Below are positions 34,704-43,209 of a stretch of 64,000 nt of DNA, piece after piece. Position numbers and translations under genes: made by a program. The notes beneath the pieces are model-generated. The model worked only from the letters and a program-made list of their open reading frames with translations, was not told where the DNA came from and did not search any database. Origin of the DNA: Natronorubrum texcoconense (GTDB lineage Archaea; Halobacteriota; Halobacteria; Halobacteriales; Natrialbaceae); contig NZ_FNFE01000009.1 in the NCBI RefSeq assembly GCF_900100335.1, positions 1 to 64,000 on the forward strand. Direction: 5' to 3'. Position 1 is the stretch's first letter, and every line of letters starts with the position of its first letter.

Positions 34704-34816
34704 TACCGACAAAAAATTCTCCCGTATCCGAAACGCCAAACAGTGTATGGGGAAGGCTTTTTATTGCACACCGAATAGTGTCGGGTACCGGCCGAGGCCG
34801 GTGTGACCATTGCCCA

Positions 34817-34966
34817 ATGCCCACCTGTGATCACTGCGACGCGCACGTGTCCGAGCGCTTTGCACGCGTCTTCGCCGACGAAAACGGCGAGATCCACGCG
34901 TGTATCAGCTGCTCGGCGAACGCCGGGATCGCGGAAGCCGCGCGACACCGCGCTCGCGGTACCTGA
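34817..34966 (+). CDS. 49-residue zinc-finger protein (DUF7563-like)
   Basis: Starts MPTCDHCDAHVSERFARVFA and continues to HACISCSANAGIAEAARHRA. Two Cys pairs, C-x2-C near the start and C-x2-C after HA, form a treble-clef or ribbon zinc site. Haloarchaea encode many such short zinc-finger proteins with roles in regulation. A TATA-like GGCTTTTTATTG (about 34755) lies about 55 nt before ATG 34817, predicting a leader of about 30 nt. Confidence 0.75.
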   Translation: MPTCDHCDAHVSERFARVFADENGEIHACISCSANAGIAEAARHRARGT

Positions 34967-35047
34967 TCCCCGCTCGAGCATCGCGACCGACGACCACGCG
35001 CCCCCACTCCGTTGCGCTTTTTATCGATCTCCTGCGTAGCGTGAGCC

Positions 35048-35296
35048 ATGGCCGATCACGTGGTCTACGTCCTCGAGTGCGCCGACGGCTCCCTGTATAC
35101 CGGCTACACGACCGACCTCGAGCGACGGGTCGCCGAACACGCCGCCGGCGAAGGTGCGAAGTACACCCGCGGACGCACGCCGGTCGAACTCCAGTACCAC
35201 GAGTGCTACGACTCGAAGTCGGCCGCCATGTCCCGCGAGTACGAGATCAAACAGCTCTCTCGCCGACGGAAAGAACGACTCGTCGGCCTCGAGTGA
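35048..35296 (+). CDS. GIY-YIG domain nuclease-like protein
   Basis: 82 residues, the size of the stand-alone UPF0213/YhbQ group. The signature is [24 protein letters not shown] in place of GIY and YTGYT in place of YIG, followed by [19 protein letters not shown] and the Glu in [17 protein letters not shown]. These residues are the GIY-YIG catalytic Arg and Glu. Role in repair or nucleic-acid turnover is not defined for the family. Confidence 0.88.
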   Translation: MADHVVYVLECADGSLYTGYTTDLERRVAEHAAGEGAKYTRGRTPVELQYHECYDSKSAAMSREYEIKQLSRRRKERLVGLE

Positions 35297-35376
35297 GCCG
35301 ATCGCCGTCGGGCATAGAATTCCGCCCGAACCCTCCCAAAAAATAGATACCGCGGCGGTTCCTGTTTCGAGACGAC

Positions 35377-36369
35377 ATGAAGATCGACATCGCCGACCTC
35401 AAACAGCCGGAGTACACCGGCGAGAATCGGTGTGAGCCGTGTACGATACTGAACCTCGCGATCGCCGCGGTCGTCGGGTCGCTCATCGCACGCAAGACGA
35501 AACTCGGCGGGCTGGCCGCGGTCGGCATCTCGATCGGCCTCATCTACGTGCGGGGCTATCTCGTCCCCGGCACGCCGACGCTGACGAAGCGGTATCTGCC
35601 GCCCGAAGTCCTGCGCTGGTTCGGCAAGGACCCCGAACCCCAGGTTTCGAGCGGGTTCGGCGGCGTCGACGCCGGAACTGAGGCGACCGATATCGCGATC
35701 GACGGGACCGACGACGCCGACGCCGCGACCGACGGCGACGACACGGCGGTCGAAGCCACCGAGGCAACGGCTGACGACGACGGAATTGCGACCGAAGACG
35801 CCGGTACTACCGAATCGGAACCCGAACCGGAACCGCTCGATCTCGAGGATTTTTTCCTCGCGAACGACGTCCTCGAGCCCTGTGACGACCGGGACGACCT
35901 CTGCCTCACCGAGGCGTTCGAAGTCGACTGGCTCGCGGCGATCGAGGAGGTAGACGAGGCCGGCGTCGACGCGACGGCCGTGATCGACGCCTTCGACTTC
36001 GACGCCGAACCGGAAGAGTTCGAACTCGAGGAGCGCGACGAGGCCCGACTACTCGTTGGCGAGCGCGGTATCGCCGGCCGCTGGCCCTCCCGCGCTGCGG
36101 TGGTCGCCGACGTCGCTGCCAGTCGCGTCCTCGCGGATTGGGCCCCCGAGTGGGACGGACAGACGCCCGAGACGAAAGGGCAGGTGCTCAACGGGCTCCG
36201 GATGTTCCTCGAGACCTGTCCGGGCGCCGGCGGCGAGATCAGCATGGACGAGGAGGTCGTCGAATCCTGCTGTAGCTCCCACGACGTGATCGCCGTGACC
36301 TGCGACGAGACGGGCGAACGACTGTTCGAGCAGCGGGTCAACACCTCCACGAGTCGGATGCAGCGGTAG
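35377..36369 (+). CDS. Membrane-anchored acidic protein of unknown function
   Basis: 330 residues. An N-terminal segment NRCEPCTILNLAIAAVVGSL with a C-x2-C pair leads into two membrane helices (to about residue 64), then a disordered stretch made mainly of Asp, Ala, Thr and Glu (about 90-150), then an acidic folded domain. The C-terminal part has a Cys group, VVESCCSSHDVIAVTCDETG. Four or more cysteines at both ends suggest metal or redox chemistry, though none is proven. It looks haloarchaea-specific; I do not recognise it. Confidence 0.75.
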   Translation: MKIDIADLKQPEYTGENRCEPCTILNLAIAAVVGSLIARKTKLGGLAAVGISIGLIYVRGYLVPGTPTLTKRYLPPEVLRWFGKDPEPQVSSGFGGVDAGTEATDIAIDGTDDADAATDGDDTAVEATEATADDDGIATEDAGTTESEPEPEPLDLEDFFLANDVLEPCDDRDDLCLTEAFEVDWLAAIEEVDEAGVDATAVIDAFDFDAEPEEFELEERDEARLLVGERGIAGRWPSRAAVVADVAASRVLADWAPEWDGQTPETKGQVLNGLRMFLETCPGAGGEISMDEEVVESCCSSHDVIAVTCDETGERLFEQRVNTSTSRMQR

Positions 36370-36409
36370 CCCGGCGGAGGCGGAACGGCGGACTCGATCG
36401 CGAGCCGAC

Positions 36410-37003
36410 TCAGTCGTCGGCTGCTGCGGACCGCGATGACGTCACGCTCGGCTCGATGAACGCGTACTCGGCGAGGTTTCGCCCTAATTTCTCCACTCGC
36501 TCCTGCAGGTCCGGATCACGAAACCGACGGCCGTCGATGGCGTCGGAGTCGGCTTCGAACTTGCTCGAGGCGTTTCGAAGCCCCACCTGGTGGGGCAGGA
36601 CCCAGCCGTGGACGCCGCGAACCGTAATCCGCAGGTGATCGAGCGTCGAGCCGTAGCTCCCACCGCCGGCGGTGGCCAGCAGCCCGACGGTGGTATCCTC
36701 GTACTCGTCCCAGCCGCAGAAGTCGTGAAAGTTCTTCAGGGCGCCGGAGTACGAGCCGTGGTAGACGGGCGTCCCGAGCGCGACGGCGTCGGCCTCGCGG
36801 ACGATCCGCATCGCCTCCTCTGCGGCATCCGGATCGTCGACGTCGGGATCGTAGACGGGCAGGTCGTACTCGCCCAGATCGACCAGGCTCGTCTCTGCGC
36901 CGGCGGCGGCGGCCGCCTCGAGGGCGTAGCGCAACGCCGTGCGCGTGTAGCTGGTCTCGCGAAGGCTGCCGTTGACGGCGACGACGGAGGGTGTATCGGA
37001 CAT
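36410..37003 (-). CDS. NADPH-dependent FMN reductase-like flavoprotein
   Basis: 197 residues. The flavodoxin-like fold is visible: VVAVNGSLRETSYTRTALRY (FMN phosphate loop), DLGEYDLPVYDPDVDDPDAA, ADAVALGTPVYHGSYSGALK, and LLATAGGGSYGSTLDHLRI. Related proteins are chromate or azo reductases and SsuE-like flavin reductases; the true substrate is not evident. It is convergent with the preceding membrane-anchored gene. Confidence 0.88.
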   Translation of the reverse strand: MSDTPSVVAVNGSLRETSYTRTALRYALEAAAAAGAETSLVDLGEYDLPVYDPDVDDPDAAEEAMRIVREADAVALGTPVYHGSYSGALKNFHDFCGWDEYEDTTVGLLATAGGGSYGSTLDHLRITVRGVHGWVLPHQVGLRNASSKFEADSDAIDGRRFRDPDLQERVEKLGRNLAEYAFIEPSVTSSRSAAADD

Positions 37004-37178
37004 ACCGGCGCTAAGACGTCCGTCAAGAAAACACCGTTGCTCGTCCGTCCGCGTGGATTCGTGTCCGTCGAGGGTTCTCGAGGCCTCTCGGATTCCGACG
37101 CACGATCAACTCTGCCCGCTCGCTGCACGATCCGTATGAGGGCGCCGCCTTTTTCGCGCCCGGCGACGAGACACGCGT

Positions 37179-38579
37179 ATGGAGACGATCAGTTTCGGCA
37201 CCGACGGCTGGCGGGCGACGTTAGCGGAGTTCACCGCGCCGCGCGTGCGGATGGTCGGACAGGCTGTCGCGACGTACCTACGGGACGAAGGACTCGAGGC
37301 CCCGGTCGTGGTCGGCTACGACGCCCGCGAGACCTCGCGCGGGTTTGCCGAGGAACTGGCTCGCGTGCTCTGTGCCAACGGCTTCGACGTGATCATGCCC
37401 GACCGCGACCGACCGACGCCGCTGGTCGCCCACGCGATCATCGAGCGCGACCTGGCGGGCGGACTCGCCATCACGGCCTCGCACAACCCGCCGGAGTACA
37501 ACGGCGTGAAGTTCATCCCCGAGGACGGCGCGCCAGCCCTCCCCGACGTCACCGACGCCATCGCGGATCGACTCGCCGACCCGGACCCCCTCCCGGAGGA
37601 CGAACACGGCACCGTCGAGGAGGTCGATCTCACGACCCCCCACGCCGACGCCGCCCTCGAACTGGTCGAGGAGATCACTGGCAGTGCCGATCTCTCGCCT
37701 GCCGACCTGACGGTCGCCTACGACGCCATGCACGGCAGCGGACGCGGGACGACCGACGCCCTGCTCGAGCGCGCCGGGGCCTCCCTCGAGTGTCTGCGCT
37801 GTCGCCGAGATCCCGAGTTCGGCGGCGGCGCACCCGAACCGTCGCCCGAGAACCTCGAGGCACTGATCGATCTCGTCACCGACGACGCGACGGACCCGGC
37901 TCTCGGGATCGCGAACGACGGCGATGCGGATCGGATCGCAATCGTCACGCCCGAGCGCGGGTATCTCGACGAAAATCTCTTTTTCGCCGCGCTCTACGAC
38001 TACCTGCTCGCGGACGATTCGGGAGGCGTCGTCCGCACCGTCTCCACGACGTTTCTGATCGATCGCGTCGCCGACGCTCACGGCGAGACCGTCCACGAGG
38101 TCCCGGTCGGCTTCAAGTGGGTCGCCGAGGCGATGGCCGACCACGACGCCCTCGTCGGCGGCGAGGAGTCCGGCGGCTTCACCGTCCGCGGCCACGTCCG
38201 CGAGAAAGACGGCGTCCTGATGGCGCTACTCGCCGCGGTCATGCACGCCGACGAACCACTGGACGACCGGGTCGATCGGCTCCTCGAGGAACACGGCACC
38301 GTCGTCCAGAACAAGCGCAGCGTGGCCTGCCCGGACCAGGAGAAGGCGCGAGTCCTCGCCGATCTCGAGGACGCAATCCCCGAGAGCGTCGCTGGAACCG
38401 ACGTGGAGAGCGTCAACACCGCGGACGGCTTCAAACTCCAGCTCGCCGACGGCTCCTGGCTCCTCGTTCGGCCCAGCGGAACCGAGCCCGTGTTGCGGGT
38501 CTACGCCGAAGCCGCAGACGAGGATCGGGTGACCGAGTTGCTCGAGGCGGGCGAGGAACTGGTCGAGCCGCTGGTCTGA
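37179..38579 (+). CDS. Phosphoglucomutase/phosphomannomutase family enzyme
   Basis: 466 residues, the alpha-D-phosphohexomutase superfamily. The phosphoserine loop is ITASHNPPEYNGVK, the Mg2+ loop is GIANDGDADRIAI, the sugar loop is GGEESGGFTV and the C-terminal phosphate loop is RPSGTEPVLRVY. All four are intact. Substrate choice (glucose, mannose or glucosamine phosphate) cannot be decided from these motifs; haloarchaea have several paralogues used for glycan and nucleotide-sugar synthesis. It stands alone on the plus strand. Confidence 0.93.
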   Translation: METISFGTDGWRATLAEFTAPRVRMVGQAVATYLRDEGLEAPVVVGYDARETSRGFAEELARVLCANGFDVIMPDRDRPTPLVAHAIIERDLAGGLAITASHNPPEYNGVKFIPEDGAPALPDVTDAIADRLADPDPLPEDEHGTVEEVDLTTPHADAALELVEEITGSADLSPADLTVAYDAMHGSGRGTTDALLERAGASLECLRCRRDPEFGGGAPEPSPENLEALIDLVTDDATDPALGIANDGDADRIAIVTPERGYLDENLFFAALYDYLLADDSGGVVRTVSTTFLIDRVADAHGETVHEVPVGFKWVAEAMADHDALVGGEESGGFTVRGHVREKDGVLMALLAAVMHADEPLDDRVDRLLEEHGTVVQNKRSVACPDQEKARVLADLEDAIPESVAGTDVESVNTADGFKLQLADGSWLLVRPSGTEPVLRVYAEAADEDRVTELLEAGEELVEPLV

Positions 38580-38680
38580 GTCAGCATCCTTCCGTGCAGT
38601 CTCGGTGACGTTCCGTCTCTCCGATCCGGGTTGCGTGCTCCGGGCCCTTCTTTACCGGCGTCGACCCGCTCCCTAGGAGT

Positions 38681-39052
38681 ATGAGCCAATCGAACCGCGA
38701 GGACGTCGCGTTCACGGAACTCACGCCGGACTCGTGGCATCAGAACGACGAGGGCAACTACTACCTCGACTGTCCGGAGTGTGGCTCCGCCGCGTCGCTG
38801 ATGACCATCGTCAAACACGGCCGCTGTAACGGGTACATGGACCAACAGGAGGGCGACACCGAGCTCGACGAGGCCGAACTCGACTGCACGGCGAAGCTCC
38901 GCCTCGAACTCGGCTACACGTCCGACCCCGACCCCGAGGCGACCGACTCGGACGCCGAACAGTCCGAAGACAGCGTCGAAACGGGCGAGGGCGTCCCCGG
39001 CGAGGGATCCCCGGCGGGGTCGGACGGGACGGTGAGCAACGAACAGCAGTAG
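38681..39052 (+). CDS. Small haloarchaeal zinc-binding protein
   Basis: 123 residues. The segment YYLDCPECGSAASLMTIVKH supplies one C-x2-C, and HGRCNGYMDQQ plus DCTAKLRLELGY supply two further Cys, so a zinc site of ribbon type is likely. The last 40 residues are acidic and disordered with GEGVPGEGSPAGSDG. It is a conserved haloarchaeal type of unknown function. Confidence 0.72.
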   Translation: MSQSNREDVAFTELTPDSWHQNDEGNYYLDCPECGSAASLMTIVKHGRCNGYMDQQEGDTELDEAELDCTAKLRLELGYTSDPDPEATDSDAEQSEDSVETGEGVPGEGSPAGSDGTVSNEQQ

Positions 39053-39104
39053 TCTCGGCCGTATCTCGCTCCAATTCGACTCGAGACGGAGCCAGTACAG
39101 CCCG

Positions 39105-39614
39105 TCAATCCACTCGTTCCGCCGGCACGCCGACGACGGTCGCCCCGGCTTCGACGTCCCGCGTGACGACCGATCCGGCGCCGACCGCCGCATCTTCGCC
39201 GACCGTAATATCGCCGAGCAGCGTCGCGTTCGCTCCGATCTGGACGCCGTCCTCGATCGTCGGATGGCGCTTGACCGGTTCGTTCGTGTCGCCGCCCAGC
39301 GTGACGCCGTGATACATGTGGACGTCGTCACCGATCTCGGCCGTCTCGCCGATGACGACCCCCATACCGTGATCGATCGTCACCCGGCGACCGATCGTCG
39401 CACCGGGATGGATCTCGACGCCGGTGAGCATGCGGACGACGTGCGAAAGCAGTCGGGCGAGCAACTGAAAACCGGCGTTCCAGAGCCGGTGGGTGAGCCG
39501 GTGGCCCCAGACAGCGTGGACCCCGGGATAGGCGAGTGCGACCTCGAGACACCGCTTTGCAGCGGGATCGCGTTCGCACATCGTCCGCGTATCCTCACGC
39601 AGTCGTTGGAACAT
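39105..39614 (-). CDS. cysE: Serine O-acetyltransferase
   Basis: Makes O-acetylserine from serine and acetyl-CoA for cysteine synthesis. 169 residues, the short EpsC/SrpH form. The helical N-terminal part ([34 protein letters not shown]) is followed by left-handed hexapeptide repeats: [34 protein letters not shown] and [19 protein letters not shown]. The catalytic His pair of the family is in IDHG and YHGV. No cysK is adjacent. Confidence 0.93.
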   Translation of the reverse strand: MFQRLREDTRTMCERDPAAKRCLEVALAYPGVHAVWGHRLTHRLWNAGFQLLARLLSHVVRMLTGVEIHPGATIGRRVTIDHGMGVVIGETAEIGDDVHMYHGVTLGGDTNEPVKRHPTIEDGVQIGANATLLGDITVGEDAAVGAGSVVTRDVEAGATVVGVPAERVD

Positions 39615-39827
39615 CGGTCACCAGTTCGGACGCGACAGTTAGCGTATGATGCGCTCGGGACGACACAGGGCGATCGATCGATCGACAGCACCGGCCGGTA
39701 ACGCGACGAGGGGAGTTCCTGCCGATGCGCGCCGTCTGGCCGGTAGATACCATACCCGGACCTACCGGCGAGTTGGCCTAAAAGGGTTCGCTTCCCGTCG
39801 TCGCGACACGGCGCTGCCGTCTCCGAC

Positions 39828-40496
39828 TTATTCCCCGCGTGCGAGTCGCGTGCCGATCCGCTCGGGCAGGTCGGTTTCTCGAACCGCCTCCTGGACGGCG
39901 TCGATATCGTACTCCACGCGGTGCGTTTCGGCGGTCAGCGCGTCGAGGTCGACGACCGCGTAGGCCGCTCGCGGATCGCCGTCTCGAGGCTGGCCCACGC
40001 TGCCCGGGTTGATGACGATCCCCTCGGCGAACTGCTCGACGCCCTGGACGTGAGTGTGGCCGAGCACGAGGACGTCCTCCTCGCCGAGCATCCCCGGAGA
40101 GAATTCTCGCGGATACGTGTAGCGCGTGTATCGCTGCGGATCGTCCGGGTGGCCGTGGACGAGTTTCACTCGGCCGTCACAGGCGAGACGTTCATCGGGA
40201 AGCGACTCGAGCCACGCGAGTTGCCCCTCCGAGAGCTGTTCGCTGGCGTGCTCGACGCCGGCCCGCGCCATCCCGTTGAATCGGAACGGGGCGTCGCCGA
40301 CGACCGCGGCGTCGTGGTTGCCCATCACCGTCGGCACGTCGCGCTCCCGAAGTTCGTCGACGCACGCAGCGGGCCAGGGGTTGTAGCCGACGACGTCCCC
40401 CGCACACAGCACCTCGTCGACGGGCGGCATGTCGTCGAGAACGGCCTCGAGGGCGACGCGATTCCCGTGGACGTCGGAGATGAGTCCGACTTTCAT
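39828..40496 (-). CDS. Metallophosphoesterase (MJ0936/YfcE-like)
   Basis: 222 residues from ATG 40496 (MKVGLISDVHGNRVALEAVL). Metal-binding motifs in order: SDVHGN, CAGDVVGYNP, MGNHDAAV, LVHGHPDD and LGHTHVQG, and INPGSVGQPRDGD closes the domain. The relatives are phosphodiesterases of unsettled biological substrate. The region between this gene and purO holds repeat copy B. Confidence 0.9.
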   Translation of the reverse strand: MKVGLISDVHGNRVALEAVLDDMPPVDEVLCAGDVVGYNPWPAACVDELRERDVPTVMGNHDAAVVGDAPFRFNGMARAGVEHASEQLSEGQLAWLESLPDERLACDGRVKLVHGHPDDPQRYTRYTYPREFSPGMLGEEDVLVLGHTHVQGVEQFAEGIVINPGSVGQPRDGDPRAAYAVVDLDALTAETHRVEYDIDAVQEAVRETDLPERIGTRLARGE

Positions 40497-40581
40497 GTAC
40501 GAAGACAACGGCCGCGAGCGGTTTGTAGGTTGGCCGACCGCTCACTCTGCGGATCAACCCGGCTACGACGGACTGATCGAC

Positions 40582-40720
40582 CCACGTGCAGTGGCGCGTG
40601 CTGTGGGCCGGCCGAGCGAACGCGAGGGCGGTCGACGAATGCACGCGAGGGATGAGTGAACGAAGCGAACGAATCGGTTGGGGAGGGTGTGGAAATCATC
40701 GCCGCCAGCGTGTGGCGGTT
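40582..40720 (+). repeat. Variable-core intergenic repeat, copy B
   Basis: Begins CCACGTGCAGTGGCGCGTGC (19 of 20 bases as in copy A), has a core of GAACGCGAG/GTGAACGAAG-like phrases, and ends with ATCGGTTGGGGAGGGTGTGG then AAATCATCGCCGCCAGCGTG. It is shorter than copies A and C because the core differs. It lies between purO and the phosphoesterase gene. Confidence 0.68.
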
Positions 40721-40794
40721 CCTTTTACTAGCAACTACCGAAAAACGGATCCAGCGTAAGCTACGAACCACTACTCTACCCTTTTTGGTACCGA

Positions 40795-41385
40795 CTAGTC
40801 GCCGTTCTCGATGGCCGTCTCGAACCCGTCGTCGGTTCGACTCACGCCGGCCGCACAGACGGCGTGTTCGAACTCGAGGTCGTAAACCTCGCTCGCCGCC
40901 GCCTCGGCACTGTCGGCCTCGAGACTGAACGATTCCGGCGCGTCCTTCTCGTAGGTCGCCACGAGCGTCGGCTCGTCGATCGTCTCGACGAGCAGGGCGT
41001 CCTTCCGCACGGTGCCGATCAGGGCCTCGCCCAAACCGTCGATCGTCGCCGCGATCCGCGGCGTGTTGTAGTCGTCCTTCTCGTAATCCAGCGCCAGCAG
41101 GCTCTCCGCGAGGGCGTCTCGAGCGGGGTAGCCCAACTCGAGTTTCTCCGCGATCGGATCGACGTGCGAGCCGTTGCCGAAGGTAGCCGTCTCGCCGGTC
41201 GGCGTCTCGACCACCCGCAGGCAGTTGTAGGACACGTAGGGGTTGTCCGTCTCGGGGGCGTCCGCCGTGGGACCGACGGTGAGGGCGTCCTCTCGAGCGG
41301 TGATCTCCCGGTTGGGAAACGAGCGCGACGACACGCGGTAGGCGCCGACGTCGGGACCGACGACGACGAATCGTCCAACGTACAT
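40795..41385 (-). CDS. purO: Archaeal IMP cyclohydrolase PurO
   Basis: Closes FAICAR to IMP, the last step of purine synthesis in many archaea. 196 residues from ATG 41385. It begins with the family start [20 protein letters not shown] and contains [42 protein letters not shown] and [11 protein letters not shown]. Length and motif order match known PurO. An upstream in-frame Met is disfavoured because family proteins begin at MY(V/I)GRF. Confidence 0.95.
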   Translation of the reverse strand: MYVGRFVVVGPDVGAYRVSSRSFPNREITAREDALTVGPTADAPETDNPYVSYNCLRVVETPTGETATFGNGSHVDPIAEKLELGYPARDALAESLLALDYEKDDYNTPRIAATIDGLGEALIGTVRKDALLVETIDEPTLVATYEKDAPESFSLEADSAEAAASEVYDLEFEHAVCAAGVSRTDDGFETAIENGD

Positions 41386-41477
41386 ACGCGGGAGTGCGCG
41401 AGAGAGGGGAAAAGGGATGTCGGTTCGGACTCGAGCGGCCGTCTTTGCCGGCATCGTACCGGGTTCGGAGCCGCCGT

Positions 41478-41487
41478 TTTATATACG
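41478..41487 (+). promoter_or_regulatory. TATA box of the HNH gene
   Basis: TTTTATATAC lies about 26 nt before the GTG at 41508, a leaderless arrangement that supports GTG as the true start rather than an upstream ATG. Confidence 0.65.
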
Positions 41488-41507
41488 ATGCCGCGGCGAA
41501 CGGGGGT

Positions 41508-42068
41508 GTGACGACGGAAGCGGAGTGTCTCGAGGCGTTGCGACGGGCCGCGGAGCAACTCGGCGAGTCGCCGACGAAAGCGCAGTACGAAGAGCTAGGG
41601 CTGACGCCGGCGTCGGCCACGATCATGAAGACAGTAGGTGGGTGGAATGCGGCAAAAGAGCGCGCAGGACTGGAAACGTTCGATCGGGCTGCAACGGGCG
41701 GTCAACCGGTCCAACCGAAACCGGACTGGGTCGACATACCCGACGATGCCGAGTGGGAGGAACTCACGGGTCAACAGCGCTGGTACTACAAGAATCGGGA
41801 GGCTCGAATCGAGCGAAAGGATCGTCGACGAAACGAAATCCGACAGTGGCTCTATACGTACAAAGACCGACGCTGTGAGTGCACCCGATGTGGCGAAGAG
41901 CGACCACCGTGTTTGGACTTTCACCATCCGGACGAAAAGGAACTGGGTATCTCAGCGATGGTCGTCGACGGATACTCGAGGGAGCGTATTCGAGAAGAGA
42001 TCGATCGCTGTATCGTTCTCTGTGCAAATTGCCACCGAATAGAACACTACGACCTACCGACACGGTAG
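41508..42068 (+). CDS. HNH endonuclease with homing-associated repeat
   Basis: 186 residues from GTG 41508. The N-terminal half, SPTKAQYEELGLTPASATIM followed by VGGWNAAKERAGL, is a homing-endonuclease-associated helical repeat (HNH_repeat type). The C-terminal half carries an HNH site: CTRCGEERPPCLDFHHPDEK and VLCANCHRIEH, with zinc Cys pairs and catalytic His. It is a free-standing protein, not an intein or intron product as far as can be seen. It lies between purO (divergent) and tRNA-Gln. Such proteins are often mobile or of defence type; its target is unknown. Confidence 0.82.
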   Translation: MTTEAECLEALRRAAEQLGESPTKAQYEELGLTPASATIMKTVGGWNAAKERAGLETFDRAATGGQPVQPKPDWVDIPDDAEWEELTGQQRWYYKNREARIERKDRRRNEIRQWLYTYKDRRCECTRCGEERPPCLDFHHPDEKELGISAMVVDGYSRERIREEIDRCIVLCANCHRIEHYDLPTR

Positions 42069-42208
42069 TCCCCACGCGATTACAGCCACAATCCGGATGC
42101 CGACAACTGTGATATACCACGGTATCTGGTCCAGTTCGTAACACTCTAATACGGACACCAACTACTGACTGGTACGTCGTCGGAAAACGAGACCGGCGAA
42201 ACATGACA

Positions 42209-42281
42209 AGTCCATTAGGGTAGCGGCCAATCCTGAAGCCTTCTGGGGGCTTCGACGCTGGTTCGAATCCAGCATGGACTA
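42209..42281 (+). tRNA. tRNA-Gln (anticodon CUG)
   Basis: A 73-nt cloverleaf: acceptor AGTCCAT/ATGGACT, D arm with GGGTAGCGGCCAATCC, anticodon stem AAGCC/GGCTT enclosing loop TTCTGGG with anticodon CTG after T33, and T arm CTGGTTCGAATCCAG. Discriminator A at 42281. CCA is not encoded. No intron is present. Confidence 0.92.
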
Positions 42282-42330
42282 CTCCTCTCCGTTCTTCGAC
42301 TCGAGACCTTTCAGCCCGTCCTCTCCGACT

Positions 42331-42352
42331 CTCCAGTGGAAACGAAGGGGTC
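42331..42352 (+). repeat. ORB-like motif downstream of tRNA-Gln
   Basis: CTCCAGTGGAAACGAAGGGG is a near match to the right ORB of oriC1 (one substitution in the shared 20 bases) but lacks the long G-run. It lies between the tRNA and a lipoprotein gene, 35 kb from the origin. Confidence 0.55.
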
Positions 42353-42412
42353 GAACCTGCGTCGTCGATCGTACCAGAACCCCTATCTGAGTTGCATTCG
42401 TACTGACTGGCA

Positions 42413-43207
42413 ATGAATCGACGGCAGTTTTTCACAGCGGGGGCGGTCGTAACCGCCGCGACCGTCGCTGGCTGTCTTGGTGGTGACGACGAGACCGATG
42501 ACACGGACAATGGACTCGACGACGCCGATCAGGGAGACGGCTACGGACCGGAGCCTGACGACGAACTCGACGAGCGATCGATCGATACCGACGACTACGA
42601 GACGATGCCCTACGAGGGTATCGAGGTACCGCTAGCCCCGCTCGAGGACGTCTACTACTGGTACGCGCGACAGGAAGCCCGGATAGTCGACACGCGAGAC
42701 GTCGGTTCGTTCGAGGACGCCCGAATCGTCGGTGCCGCGTTGAGTCCCGCACCCGACGGCGGCGACGACGATCCGGTCGCGGGCTGGGCCGAAGACGACC
42801 GAATCGTGACGTACTGCGTCTGTCCGCACGCGATGGCCGTCCAGCGGGCCGCGGGGTTGATCGACGACGGCTACGAGAACGTCTACGCGCTCGACGACGG
42901 CTTTCAGGAGTGGATCGAAGCCGGCTATCCGCTCGAAGGGAACGACGTCGACGACGCCGCCAGCGCGAGTCTCCCGGCGTACCACGTCGAAGGACGGTCC
43001 GATCCGGCCTACGCCGGCGAGTACGTTTCCGTCCGGACGGTCGATGACGACAAACAGGAGATGAGCCTCGTCGACGCCGACGGCTCCTATGAACTAACGC
43101 TGCACTTCACTGGACTGAGCGACGACTCGTTGCTCGAGGTCGAAGCTCCCGACTACACCCGTGAACTGACGCTCGCGGAACTGACGAGCGACGTCGTCAC
43201 GGCCTGA
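42413..43207 (+). CDS. Rhodanese-domain lipoprotein
   Basis: 264 residues. The signal MNRRQFFTAGAVVTAATVAG then Cys20 marks a Tat-type lipoprotein. An acidic linker leads to a rhodanese domain (about residues 75-165): ARIVDTRDVGSFEDARIVGA, active-site loop VTYCVCPHAMAVQRA with a candidate catalytic Cys, and VYALDDGFQEWIEAGYPLEG. A C-terminal beta-rich domain follows. It may transfer sulfur at the cell surface; the acceptor is unknown. Confidence 0.85.
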   Translation: MNRRQFFTAGAVVTAATVAGCLGGDDETDDTDNGLDDADQGDGYGPEPDDELDERSIDTDDYETMPYEGIEVPLAPLEDVYYWYARQEARIVDTRDVGSFEDARIVGAALSPAPDGGDDDPVAGWAEDDRIVTYCVCPHAMAVQRAAGLIDDGYENVYALDDGFQEWIEAGYPLEGNDVDDAASASLPAYHVEGRSDPAYAGEYVSVRTVDDDKQEMSLVDADGSYELTLHFTGLSDDSLLEVEAPDYTRELTLAELTSDVVTA

Positions 43208-43209
43208 TT

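Noticed and set aside
36590-38608. 672-codon plus-strand frame over the flavoprotein and mutase genes
   Set aside because: Extremely Arg-rich, no start signals or motifs; it shadows two real genes in another frame.
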